DNA of 64,000 bases from Termitomyces sp. T153 (GCA_018296165.2 JACKQL020000141.1:1-64000), one strand, 5' to 3'. Positions 22,422-33,256 are shown, numbered from the stretch's first letter. Notes: generated by a model from the sequence alone, not told the origin. Program-made: numbers and translations.

Positions 22422-23270
22422 CTAAATCTTGTGGTCAGCATAGCCTACTGCAGCAGCAGCCATGGCTGCACTCCAGTGGAAGCTGTGGCCTGAGAACCCT
22501 GACAGATCAAAACTGCACTCCAGGAGGTGCTGCTTGAGTGTTGACACAAAGATGTCACACATAAGGGGAGAGCCATCCAAGTTTGCAAATAGAATGGGAA
22601 TTGTGTGGTTTGGGGTCAACAGTGAACATGTTGTGGAGCACCAAGATGGGACAGGTGAAGGAGCCAGTGGGGGCCCTGTTGAGCAGGATGGAAGTGCCTC
22701 TATGGAACAGGTCTGTTTTGGAGGTGGGGAGGTCGATTCTGACATATGAGGGGGAATCAAAGGAGGGAAGGAATGTGATGCATCCTTGTGTAAGGTGGGA
22801 TGTAGGGCTGGACTTCTTACCATGCCCAAGGGTGAACTCACCACAGCAAAGGAATCCAGCCCAAGCAAACTTACATGCTGCATTGAAGGAGGCTTGGAAG
22901 GGTTTAAAGACATCACCAGCAACACATGAGAGTTTTTGGAGAATGTCAAGGGTGATAGGCTGCTTGGGGTTGCCCTCATGCTCCCCATGATAGTGCTTGA
23001 TACCCCTGATAACTCTGCAGACTGTCTTGAACTCACATGCACTAAAGGGGAGTCCTTCATCAATGTGGAGGGAACAAATAGTGGTAAGGTAACCCTTAAT
23101 TGTCTTGGGCTGCAATGTGTGGTCCCCAAGGGAGCAGACCCATTCCACAATGGCTCAATCAGTGGCTGGCAAATAGTGGCCTGGCTCATTGAGGATGCTG
23201 GGGTTGATGCAGCAAAAATCAATGAAGGACTTCTGGCCAGTGAAGTAATTCATTCTAGTGCTGGAGGCCA
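22422..23270 (-). pseudogene. Ngaro tyrosine recombinase, catalytic arginines lost
   Basis: The protein-like frame reads LQPKTIKGYLTTICSLHIDE, the N-terminal SAM-like domain, then FAWAGFLCCGEFTLG, where related recombinases have an arginine (FLRCGEF). It ends with GHSFHWSAAMAAAAVG, where relatives have the box II H-x-x-R in GHSFRRGAAT. Both changes are Arg to Cys and Arg to His/Trp, all CpG-type transitions. One frame change occurs near 22610-22560. It is the last gene of the element, next to B1, and would have performed integration of circular cDNA. Confidence 0.8.
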
Positions 23271-23279
23271 GTCCATGCC

Positions 23280-24857
23280 TTAGGTAGAATACTGCTTGAG
23301 TTGAGAGGTTAGCATGTGCATTGTACCAATGAGGTGAAATCTCCATGATGAGAGTGTGCAGGGAAGGTGCAGTGCAAGCTCAAATAGCTTGCTGTACTGA
23401 AAACAAGAAGCAGCATCAGCAAGCATGTTCTCTTTGGTAGGAATCCAAATAGAAGAGAAAGAAAACCCAAGGCAAGCTGCAAGCATGACAATGGTCCTTA
23501 AGACCTGCATGCTATGGACTGAGTTAGCTGTTCCTGAGTTAAGCCATGCTACAACAGCAGAGTTCTTGCAGAAGAATGTGATGTGATGCCCGCTCCAAGC
23601 ATCCCCCCAGCATAGGATTGCATGGAGGGTGGCAAATATTTCCTTAAACTGTAGATCATGTTTATGAAACTGCCTGGAGATATGCACCAAGAACCACTGG
23701 TCTATGATGACTCCTCCAATGCCTTTCCTCCTGCTCATGTCAGTGTAGACAGATAAAGAGGGCTGCAATGGGGATATGAGCATCATGCCATTCCAACAAG
23801 TGCTGAATGTCCTCCACCAACAAATGTCCAATGCCACAGACTTAGGGATGTGGCACAACAAAAACAGAGAGGCAAATGAGGTTGAGAAGTCAAAAAGGCA
23901 GCAAAGGAAAGTTTGGGAATGAGGTATAACCTGCAAAGTAAACTGCAGAAAGCCAGTGAGTTCCTGTACTTCATGGAGGGAACACTTCTGCTTGGAGGAC
24001 CAGACATGCAGAAGATCTGCCAAAAAAGCCCTCTTATCAAGTGGGAGCCATGCCTCCATTGCCTCAGAATCAATCTCAAGTCCCAGAAACTCTAGCTGGG
24101 TCATTGGCCAAATTGTCTTTGAGTCTTGGAAGGAGAGCCCCAGCTCCCTACCAAGACTCAAAACCCATTCAACAGTGGCACCCAGCATTTTAGAGAGTAT
24201 AGATGGGGAGAACATGAGGAGGAAATCATCTAGATAGTGGTGGAGGGAAGCAGGAATGTGGTGCTGGATAATCCAGTGCAAAGCCTTGGCAAAAAGGTTA
24301 AAGATGTAGGGCACAGATTTGAGATCAAATGCCAATACTATGAGGTGATAGAGTCATGAGCCCCATCTAAAACCCAGAAGATGCCAATCCTTGGCTTGCA
24401 CTGGGACATGTCAAAAGGCATCCTTGAGATCCAGCTTAGCCATCCAAGTGCCACAACTAAGGAGACAGATATCCTCAATGGCCCTGAGGAACATGTCATA
24501 GACAATGTGGCCTTCAGGGTCTGGGATCCCATTGTTCACCAAAGAACCATCCTGCCATGAGAGGTGGTTGATCAAGCACAGCTTCCCTGGATTCCTTTTG
24601 CAGCCAACAGCACCTAGCAGTGAACATCTCAAGTCTGGAAGGGGTGGGGAATTGAAGGAATCTGCAGGATGGGATTGCCCAACAAGTGAATTAACAGATG
24701 TCTCAACAAATTCACTGAACTCAAGGGTGGACTTAAGGTTTTTACATAATTGGGGACATTGTTCACTGATGAAGCCAATATCAGCACCAAATCTAATTAT
24801 ATTGAGAATGCAAGATCCAAATTTGGGATTGGGATAGTCATGCAGGTAGTAATGCAT
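23280..24857 (-). pseudogene. Ngaro reverse transcriptase / RNase H
   Basis: From 24857: DYPNPKFGSCILNIIRFGAD, PLPDLRCSLLGAVGCKRNPG and TWMAKLDLKDAF (RT fingers and first catalytic Asp). After a frame change, from 24335: FDLKSVPYIFNLFAKALHWI, the catalytic HHYLDDFLLMF and LEFLGLEIDSEAMEAWLP, followed by an RNase H-like segment with VYTDMSRRKGIGGVI. This order and wording are typical of fungal Ngaro/DIRS RTs. Stops and a frame change near 24340 inactivate it. Confidence 0.82.
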
Positions 24858-25069
24858 GTGTCCAAGACCAGGGGTGATGGCACTGGGGAGTGGGCAACAT
24901 GTGATGTTGGAACAAGGTTACAGTGTGGGTTGGAGTTGGGCCATGGAGGTGGTGGTGGACCCAGAGGGAACAGGTGAGAGTTGGTAAGGTTAGGTGAGAA
25001 TTTAGAGGATGGAGCCAAAACTAGAATAAAAACCTGTTTGGTGGGCTCCAAGCCCACTAAAGCATGACC

Positions 25070-26085
25070 TCAGGCCTTCTTGCAGTCCTTTTCAGAGTGG
25101 TCTTTGCTGCTGCATCTGCAGCACTTATGGATGCAGCCATCAGGGCAAGGAGATGCACTACAAGTGCCTTTATTGAAAATGAAACAGGTTTCTGTGCTAA
25201 CATTGCACTTGCACTTTCCAGCAGTTTTATATGATGCAGCTGGCACCCTCACATTGCCCAGGCAGAATTCTGTCAGAAGCAAGTCATCTGGCCTGGCTCA
25301 GCCAGTGTAAGAACCTATGAGCATCTCTTGGTGGCAGTTGAGGTGGAAATGAATATGGTACTGTAATACTGCTGCTCATTTGTACTTTTGATTGAGGCTT
25401 GCAAGATGTGACAGGTACCTCACTGCCCCATGGCCAATTACAAACATAGCATTAGCATCACCTGAAGAGGCCACAAAAGCTTGGAGCACTGAGAAGTATG
25501 TGGAGAGAGGTATGAGCAGGGTGTGGAAGGATGGATAGTCCTTTGTGCCAGTAATCTGGAAACCATTTGTGTTGGTATGCTCCATCTCAGCACACCAGAA
25601 CTTAGATGTGGGATTGAGCTTGCATAGGTCCATGGGGCAGAAATTGTGGTGGGCAATGTCCAGCAGCATACTTGCTTCAATGGCAGGAAAAAGGGCTGGT
25701 AATGACTTACCAGCAAAAGACTAGTCTGTTGACACAAATGCTGGAAAAGCTGCATGGGGAATCAGTTGTGTTCCACCAGTGAGAGTTGATGTGGGGCCTG
25801 GCAATTGGTTAGCCAGAGTGGCAAAGGCACAAAACATCATCATCATGCCTGCCAGCACAGCATTGCTGCTCTGCAGCTGTGACTCCATGGAGTCAGGGCT
25901 AGACCCTGGCTAGTTGTCATCAGGCATGAAGGTTGGTGATGTAGGAGAAGGCATGAGGGATGTGAGAGGCAATGATAGTGATAAGGGAGGTGGGGATGAG
26001 TGGTAGTTTGCTGGGGCAAACCAATTGCTTGGGAGACAAGGACAACCCAAACTATGCATAGTGCCTGCCTGAAAAACAAAAGCAT
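25070..26085 (-). pseudogene. Ngaro gag-like region with Cys-rich zinc-binding segment
   Basis: At 25282-25070 the frame ends with CFIFNKGTCSASPCPDGC and HKCCRCSSKDHSEKDCKKA, a Cys/His cluster resembling the nucleic-acid-binding end of Ngaro ORF1. Upstream, 25755-25376 encodes a further gag-like part (LKQKYK-terminated frame), and 26085-25843 holds Pro/His-rich sequence. Frames are interrupted. Confidence 0.6.
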
Positions 26086-26090
26086 CCTGC

Positions 26091-26400
26091 AGAATCAAAA
26101 AGCTGAGTCCAAAGAACTGACAAGCTCTGTGTGAGTAAGGAAAGAAAGCAGGACATAGACTAAAGTGGACTTGATGAGCTCTGTGTGAGTAAGGAAAGAA
26201 AGCAGGATGAGAGAAAATTAAGCATAGCTAGAACTAATATATGATGTCAAACAATGGTAGGGAGAAGACGATGAGGCCATTGTCAACAAGTGACCAAGCC
26301 AGTGTGATATGGCCAAAGAGGTGCAATGTGACACATCAAGGGTTGATCGAGGGTTGAGTCACTTACATAGACCTCGATCAAAGGCTTTTGATCGATTCAT
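26091..26400 (-). repeat. Ngaro repeat A1 (5' end)
   Basis: 310 bp matching A2. It keeps CpG in GATCGATTCAT and CTCGATCAAAGG, where A2 has CA or TG; this is a direct within-element example of CpG loss. Confidence 0.88.
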
Positions 26401-26413
26401 TGTGGCCATGCAC
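26401..26413 (-). repeat. gypsy copy 2 LTR, part 2
   Basis: TGTGGCCATGCAC corresponds to TGTAGCCATGCAC in the LTR at 33.59 kb and continues the LTR cut at 21535. The rest of that LTR is missing. Confidence 0.5.
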
Positions 26414-26419
26414 AGTGGA

Positions 26420-27000
26420 TCTTGTGACAAGCACAGCTATACATGATCCAAATATTCCTGGATCATCAAGAATAAAGGTTTCTTGGATATGGCAAGCTGA
26501 TGCAGATATGGAAGATGACCCTGAAACTCCCTGTGAATGTAAGTTGCTTTCTGCTCAGATATCTGTCATATCATTCTCAATCCACCTGCCAATTCCATTC
26601 ATTCACCATATCTGTTCATTTGTTGTCAATGCATTGGCCCACTTTCCTCTTTGACTTGCTGGTATCAAATCCATAACCAATCTCACCAGTCCATTGGGTG
26701 CACTACCTCTATGCAAGAGCACAACAAAACAGATGGACAGAAGAATGTCAGCTTGTTACCAGTGAAATGGAATGGACTGTTTGCTATTTCCTTAAGCAGG
26801 CAGAAATCTGGTCTAAGAGAGGCATATCAGCCAAGAAAAAAGGCCTCCAAGACTATGCTGACGAAAAGGTGGCCATGTGGCATGAACAGAGTTCTTTGGC
26901 AACTCATAAGTTCAGAAGGGTATACAATGATTTTACACCTCCTCAAAGAGCAACAAACAACACCTTTGTAATGAAGAGTGCAATGGGATGAATAAATGGC
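26420..27000 (+). pseudogene. KDZ-like transposase C-terminal remnant
   Basis: Segments KVSWIWQADADMEDDPE (about 26480) and, after a gap, RVHYLYARAQQNRWTEECQL, EMEWTVCYFLKQAEIW and GLQDYADEKVAMW (about 26693-26905). This wording (W.E.....EM.......W) is what I associate with the C-terminal helical part of Agaricomycete KDZ (Kyakuja-Dileera-Zisupton) transposases. The catalytic part is not present upstream, where the split LTR and Ngaro lie. A profile search is needed for certainty. Confidence 0.45.
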
Positions 27001-28247
27001 TAATTATGCCATATATACCAGATTTGCCATGCACATCCCATCTGCCATGCTGGATTCACTATTCACATTATATCTGCCATGCCAACTGGAACTGCCCTTT
27101 CCATAGCAGATTTGCAACCTTACTACTTTGGGACGATGTCATGTGTAGTCTACATTGTTGATTCTGCTGCTGTAAAAGTCCTACTTTCCCCAACTACTAG
27201 CTCATAACTGTGCCAAATCCTTATAGCTTTGCACTCTGACATAGCCTCTACTGCTGCTCTATGAACCCAAGCCTCAGTTGACCCTCCAAAACCTAATATT
27301 CTATGTTGAATCACAGGTGCATGCAGCACTTGCCATTTATGGCAACCTTGAGGAACACAAGGGTCATAGGTGGATGTTACAACACCTGGATAAAGAATTT
27401 ATAAGGTGTCTTGGATTGCAATGTAGTTTATCTGATATCTGGGCCATAATTATATTCTCCTATATCTGGGTATAGCAGCATTAAACAACATCAAATACAA
27501 TGTTCCAGACCTCATGATGTGTCTGAGCTGTTGGTACCCTCTGGCAGACGGACATGACATCCCTCAAGAAGTCTGGAAGTCCTTTCAGGCATGGACAGTT
27601 CCCACCCATCCAGGTCAAGTTGTACATTAGTATGGCTGTAATTGGTCGAACTATATAGGTATTGAGACTGAGCACCCAACTGATGAGACTGCCAAGGGTT
27701 GTCTCCTCATCCATCAAAATGCAACTTGCAATGAAGAATTGTCAAGCCAAAGCAGTCCACCAGAAAGCCCTTTTGGCTCTAGACAGGTTCCAATCAGCAG
27801 CTGGACTAAAATTTCTGTTGACAGAAAATGACCTAATCTGCCAATTTTCAAGTCCATCTGCCAGACCCAGCTCTGCTCACCTCTCTGGTGCTGATTCTAT
27901 TGTGCCATCACACTTAGGAAAACTCACTAGTATTGACTCAATCACCAATTTCATGAGTAGCATTAGTGCAATATCATCTGACTGCCTCTCCAACCTCTGT
28001 GCCTGACACTCAATCACCTGCATGGCCTCCATCAATGCTTGACAAGGCTATTGATCCTTCCAATCCATGCCATCAATCCCACCACCTCTTCCTCAAAAGT
28101 AGCAAGAATCCTGAACCTGGGCTCATCTATCACCTGACAAAGAAATTATCTGCTATTCAAGCACAAGCACAGTCTCAATCACTTTCCCATTCCATTTCCC
28201 TTGTTTAGCAGAGCTTCTTCTCACTGGCACAAAGTGATGAGAAATGG
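27001..28247. other. CpG-poor region, no gene recognised
   Basis: Short plus-strand frames only (27278-27475; 27662-28006 with QLAMKNCQAKAVHQKALLAL). ATATCTGCCATGC-type motifs recur around 27010-27090. It may be decayed transposon interior linked to the KDZ-like remnant. Confidence 0.35.
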
Positions 28248-29396
28248 ATGGATGTTGAGAATCCATCATTTGATGATCCAGACCTCAGGAGTATGACTTT
28301 TGAGCCATATGGGTTCAACAACATTCCACCTCTGTTTCATGCTGAAGAAAGTGAATCAGATGAGGAACACCTCCCACCACTCTTCATTGGATTGAACAAT
28401 GGGTCAGACAGTGGAGGGGAGCTGGATAACAGCAGGCTTCCTTCTTTGTTTATGGCAATGGATGACAGGTCTGACAATGGTGACAGGGCTGACAGTGGAG
28501 GTGAACTGGATGATGGGGGGCTTTACCCACTATTTATGGCAATGGATGATGAGTCTGACAACAGTGACAGGGCTGACAGCAGAGGTGAACTGAATGATGG
28601 CAGGCTTCCTGCTCTGTTTATGGCAATAGATGATGAGTCTGACAAGGAGGTGTTATCTGACAATGGCAATGTACTGAGGGATGATAGTCTTCCTTCCCTT
28701 TTCATTGCATTTGATGCCAGATCTGACAACAGAACTTCAATTGCCAGATCTGCAGATAATGTACTGGCAAATATAACATACATCTGCATAGCAGACCAAC
28801 CTGCCAGAGAAATCCCCCCCTCATATTCCACCAGGACTATCACCAATTTCTGCAATGGATAGTGATTCTGCACCATCTCTATTCATTCCAGATCATGATT
28901 CACATCCATTGGACAGCAACCTTGTTGGACAGCAACTTTGCAACAGATACCAAATATGCACTGGCCTGCTTGACTCCATCAGATGATGAAAGTTCATCTG
29001 GTACTCCCCTTATTCCTCAGGGGAATGATGTGGAGGAGTGGAAAAGATATGATGAAAGAGTAACACCACATGAGGACAAGAGATGCATTGCAATGCTGCA
29101 CCAGAAATGTGAGTCAATCTACATCATTTACCTGGCAGACCTAATTGTTTCTGACAGAACAAGCTTTCTGGCAAGCAAGAGATCATGGTGGATGTAGGCC
29201 CATTGGCCCTTTCACTCCCACTGACTTTGCTGACATTTCTGATATTCTCTCAGAAACTTCAACTTCATCAATCACAACATCAAGTGTTGTAGGAACCCTT
29301 CCAGAAGATCCATATACACTACTTGACTTTGAGTATATAAGCAACACTGCTTTCTTCTTGGATTTGGAAGCAGAACTTGGAGAATGGAGCCATTGA
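28248..29396 (+). CDS. acidic repeat protein frame, unknown
   Basis: 28248-28862 is an open frame of 204 codons. It contains four to five imperfect repeats of about 33 residues with core LPSLFMAMDDxSDN followed by a Gly-Glu-Leu spacer (GDRADSGGELDDG). The motif continues in another frame just downstream (PSLFIPDHDS near 28875), and further coding-like sequence reaches 29396 (TLPEDPYTLLDFEYISN). It is strongly acidic and probably disordered; no family is recognised. It lies downstream of the KDZ-like remnant on the same strand and may be part of that element. Confidence 0.4.
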
Positions 29397-29529
29397 TGTA
29401 GATAGAATCCCTGTAAATATGAAGAGAAAAGATGCAAAAAAGATGCTGTTGCCACACTGCTGATAGGAGAAATGAGAGTACACTGTGGCACCAGGAAGAA
29501 TGGGTGCACTAGATTCCCAAGCCCTGCTA

Positions 29530-29640
29530 GAAGGGCCACTGCCAGAAGGCCTCGGGCAGTGGAAATAGGTATACACCAGACCACTGGCAGCCACTGCTGA
29601 AATGCCTCTGGCAGCAGAAATAGGTATGCACTAAACTGGG
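29530..29640. repeat. short direct duplication
   Basis: Two units of about 55 bp containing GCCACTG, GGCAG and GAAATAGGTAT followed by GCACTAAAC/ACACCAGACC. Confidence 0.5.
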
Positions 29641-29754
29641 CCACCAGGGAAAAGTGTTGCACCTGCAGGAATTTACAAAACTTGAAGCTACAAAACATTT
29701 AAAGTGTTCAAATATTATGTGGAATAGTGGAAATCAAACAGAAAAAAACTAATT

Positions 29755-29850
29755 GCAAATTGCTAGGTCAAGGGAGGGAGTCAAACCCTAAGCTTGACAG
29801 TTGGAGTGTGGCTTAACCAACAAATCCAAACCACTGATCCATGGTGGCTC
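29755..29850 (-). repeat. tRNA-derived SINE-like unit a
   Basis: On the minus strand, an A-box-like TTGTTGGTTAAGC and, about 35 bp on, a B-box-like AGGGTTTGACTCCC: Pol III internal promoter layout of a tRNA-related SINE. Confidence 0.5.
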
Positions 29851-30039
29851 ACAATAGCATGTCATTATAGGCATTTGCTGGAACAAACAATTGTCAATTG
29901 AAATGATGACTAAAAAACCTTTTGTCAACTACAGAACATCAAGCAAATTCAAACCACTAAAGCATAGTGCTTTGGAAAGATAAGCCAGCTACAAGCATAT
30001 GTTGTAGCAAACAGTGGACAATTAAAAACAACAAATGTC

Positions 30040-30130
30040 AAGCAAGGGATTTGAATCCTCAACCTGAGCATATGAGACTGCAGACATTGGCAGAGCACTA
30101 ACATTCTAACCCATCAAACTACAAGGGCCT
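30040..30130 (-). repeat. tRNA-derived SINE-like unit b
   Basis: B-box-like GGATTCAAATCCC (30058-30046) and an A-box-like AGTTTGATGGGTTAGAATG upstream on the minus strand; followed by CTTGCTTGACATT, shared with unit c. Confidence 0.55.
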
Positions 30131-30204
30131 GTTATATCAGGCAAGTTAATCATGAAATAAACAATGGTTGATTAAAATGATGACTAAAAAAAGTTTCCAT
30201 ACCA

Positions 30205-30305
30205 CAATGTCAAGCAAGGGATTCAAAGCCTCAGCCTAAGCATATGAGGATGCAGACATCAGCAGACCTCTAACATTCAAACCCATTAAGCCACAGGGGC
30301 CTGCT
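30205..30305 (-). repeat. tRNA-derived SINE-like unit c
   Basis: Sister of unit b: GGCTTTGAATCCC (30230-30218) with TGGCTTAATGGGTTTGAATG upstream and the same CTTGCTTGACATT tail. Confidence 0.55.
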
Positions 30306-30484
30306 ATATCAAGCAAATCAAGAGCATATGTAGAGCACTGCAGCAATCAAGGATTTGGCAGGTAGCCAGCCTGAATACCCAAACCATGAGAGCATTTTGC
30401 TTCAGAGTGTGCCTAAACATCAGTTAGAGCACAGAAGAAAAAGTGCAATAAATAAAACAAAAAGACCAAATTAGTAGACAATTA

Positions 30485-30575
30485 GCAGATCAAGGAGTTG
30501 AACCCTCATCCTGACAGAGAGAAGTATAACCTGATGGCATTTTGAACCACTAAGCCATGATACTATACTAAGAAT
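30485..30575 (-). repeat. tRNA-derived SINE-like unit d
   Basis: The clearest unit: A box TGGCTTAGTGG (30558-30548) and B box GGGTTCAACTCC (30504-30493) about 44 bp apart on the minus strand, close to real tRNA spacing. No intact cloverleaf was drawn by eye, so a functional tRNA is unlikely. Confidence 0.6.
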
Positions 30576-30619
30576 GATATTTTGATGAATCATTTGTGGA
30601 GTGCCCCAATCATTGGTAT

Positions 30620-31219
30620 GGTCATTTCCACCAGGCTTGCAATGGATGAACAGTTCTGTGACAGCTTCTTGCCCTACAAAAATGCATCTGTGACAGCTTC
30701 CCATGCCTAACACTTTGATAGATATCTATACAGACAAACTGAGAGCTTTTGAATGGAAACACATCTGTAATGGATATGCTTTTGTGATGGGATCCAGCAA
30801 CAGACAAAAAAATCAACAACAGAGGAGCCTAAAAAGCTGGCTAACAGAACTGCTTTTGGCAATGGATGTCATATAGCAAGAGAAAGTGGAGACAATGGAA
30901 AGAGCTATATGATGGCACACACCAGCTAATGGAACCATTCATTGCAATAGATGTGATATAACAATGGAAAGCAGACAGTGGCTGTCTGCTGATACTGTTG
31001 ACAACAATACAATGTATACTCCCACAAACCAAGAGGGCAGTCAAAGATGTCCACTGAGAGTGTTTATGACAACACATCATGACATTGCAATGGCACCATT
31101 GCAGATGTAACACTGTCAACTTCTGCTACAATGCAAAGGACTCTGCTGGGCATGTAGCATACAATACAAAACATGTTCTGCTACAATGTCAGACACATGC
31201 ACTTGTAGTGCCCTACTCT
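30620..31219. other. CpG-poor region with short repeats, no gene
   Basis: Contains small direct repeats (TGTGACAGCTTC near 30656 and 30690; CAATGGATGTCATATA/CAATAGATGTGATATA near 30859 and 30946). Nothing coding is supported. Confidence 0.4.
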
Positions 31220-31224
31220 GCTCT

Positions 31225-31581
31225 CTATGAGGGAATGTCAGAGTGGGGGGGACTCAGGAGGTCAACATCAGCATAAGGAAGATGCCCTGCATGGCAGGCA
31301 TGCATGGCAGCATGCTCACAAACCTTGGCTCTCTGCTCCTTATAGGATTCTTCTGCACAGGTAGTGCAGTGATGGGGGCAATGACTCATTTTCACCTCAC
31401 TCTTAGTCCAGTCAATTTCTGGGTTGTGTTCACATAGCCAGGTGACTCCCAAGATTATGTCTTGCTTCCCCAAGTATGCAGGGATAGGACAAGCTAGGAG
31501 GCAAGTGGTGAGACAGTGCTGTTGCATGTAGTCTGTGTCAAGGAAGAGGCCTGTTGCCCCACTGTCAAGCAGAGCAACCAC
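31225..31581 (-). pseudogene. gypsy protease remnant with intact DSG motif
   Basis: Frame begins MVALLDSGATGLFLDTDYM, retaining the aspartic protease DSGA motif, then LGKQDIILGVTWLCEHNPEI and a Cys/His-rich linker. It ends at the truncation point of copy 3. Confidence 0.75.
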
Positions 31582-31885
31582 ACTTTGGGTCTGCTAGGTG
31601 TCCATTGTCTCAATTTCTACTTGTAGCTTCAGAGAGTTGGTGGAAGGGGTGGAAGCAACAATGTAGCAACAAGGAAGACAACATTCCCATGCAGGAATCT
31701 GGAGATGTGGGTTTGGGGTGTCTCCAGCAGAGACTTTAGCTGGAGAGGGAGTTTGCACATCAGAGGAGGGGCTTATCATTTTGGTGTAGTATCAAGAGCA
31801 GCAACAGATTGATTTGCTTCTATGGACTGGGGGGCAAAAAGATTAGCACTAGGCAATGGTGGCATACAGTTCATCTGTTGCTCTT

Positions 31886-33143
31886 TTAAAAATCCTCCTC
31901 CAACTCTGCTGGAACCTCCTCCAATACATTGGCCACTTTGTTGGAGTAGATTGCTACCAGTGCATTGGCAGAGGGGGTTCTGGTTGCATTCCTGGCTGCT
32001 AGGACTTGGATGAGTGGCTCTTCTTGCTCTGATGCAGACAGGTAGTGGACTTCTAGCCCTTGAGGACAGTAGCAGGCAAAGTGACCTGCCTTTCCACAGT
32101 GTTGACACAATAGGGTGGTAGAGGACCCCTGTTGGAAGGCTTCCACATCCATTGAGACTCCTTGGGGTAAGGAGCACAAGGGGGCAACATAGAATGGAAG
32201 AGGAAGAGTTGCACTGGCTCATGGAGCTGCTAGAGCAGGCATGAAAGGGGGAGCCTGGGAGAGGAACCCACCATGAGATAAAGGAAGTGTCAAGGATTGC
32301 ATCTGCTGCAGCTCACATTGCAGTTCCATCAACTGCCACTGCTCATGTGCCATCTTGTACCAGGTATTGACATGCTCATCATCTGGGCATCCCTCTGCCA
32401 TACTATCAATACAATCCATGAGAGAGGGGTGAAGTCCATCATGGAAGGTGAAGCAGAGTTGCAGACCATCTGAATAGCCAGCCTGTTTAACTAAGGCACA
32501 GAAGGAATCAATGTACTCATCTAGTGACTGCTTCTCTTGACCATACTGTGTTTGGTCTCAAAGGGGAAGAGCTGCAGTGTTGGCAGGGTCAAGGGGAAAG
32601 AACTCAGCTTGAAATTCCTTTTCAAACTCCATTCAGCTAGAAAAACTCTCAACTCCTACAGGGCATCAAAAAATGTGCAGTGCATAGGTTGAGGCTTGAC
32701 CTGCCTTCATTTAAAAGAGAACCCAGGCAATTTTCAAGGCATCAGAGGCAAAGGCTGCACTACTCAACTGAATATAGGTGATGCAAGACTGGAGGAAATG
32801 TTCCCCAACTCTAGTCCCCATCAAATACATCAGAGAGCACAGGGCAAGGAAGTTTAGAGCAGGGAGTGGAAACCTCTGAGCTAGGTGCAGAAGCAAATCT
32901 TGCTGCAGCTGCTGGGGGTCCCAGGTGAGGAGTAGGAGTGAGGGGGAGATGTTTGAGGAGGGCCTGGAGGGAAAGGAACACTGCTTCAGTGGTTTGATGA
33001 AGCCCAGTGAGTTCAGCAGTGTGGGAGGTAAGGGAGGCTTGAGTGAGTTGAACCTGTGTCTCCAGGGACAACAAATGACTCCAGGCATCATCCTGGGGGC
33101 TTGAAGCATCAGGGAGAGGTGCTGGAGGGGTTGGTTGGGTCAT
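31886..33143 (-). pseudogene. gypsy gag with CCHC zinc knuckle
   Basis: Start at 33143 (MTQPTPPAPLPDASSPQDD), helical LETQVQLTQASLTSHTAEL, capsid FLQSCITYIQLSSAAF (frame change near 32810), and the knuckle CQHCGKAGHFACYC (about 32112-32070), followed by LSASEQEEPLIQVLAARNA. The knuckle matches C-x2-C-x4-H-x4-C and would bind element RNA. A few frame shifts and stops are present. Confidence 0.78.
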
Positions 33144-33256
33144 GGGAGAAGCACAGGGGGCACTAAGACACTGGTGGGAGGGAGACCTGTTGAGGAACCA
33201 AGTAGAGACTCAGGCAATCAGAAAGGAGTCTCCCAGACCAAATCTAGAGACTTGTT

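Larger units (their letters stand above)
21536..26400 (-). mobile_element. Ngaro-type DIRS-order retrotransposon with split direct repeats
   Basis: Structure on the minus strand: A1 (26400-26091), gag-like region, RT/RNase H, tyrosine recombinase, B1 (22279-22103), A2 (22102-21793), 79 bp, B2 (21713-21536). This A1-ORFs-B1-A2-B2 order is the hallmark of Ngaro elements, which integrate through a tyrosine recombinase and leave no target duplication. Consistently, none is seen here: the LTR target reads straight across the insertion. Length is 4,865 bp. All coding regions carry stops or frame changes, and key recombinase residues are lost. Confidence 0.85.

Noticed and set aside
30485..30575. 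Functional tRNA gene
   Set aside because: A and B boxes are present, but arms do not obviously pair and no anticodon loop could be assigned.
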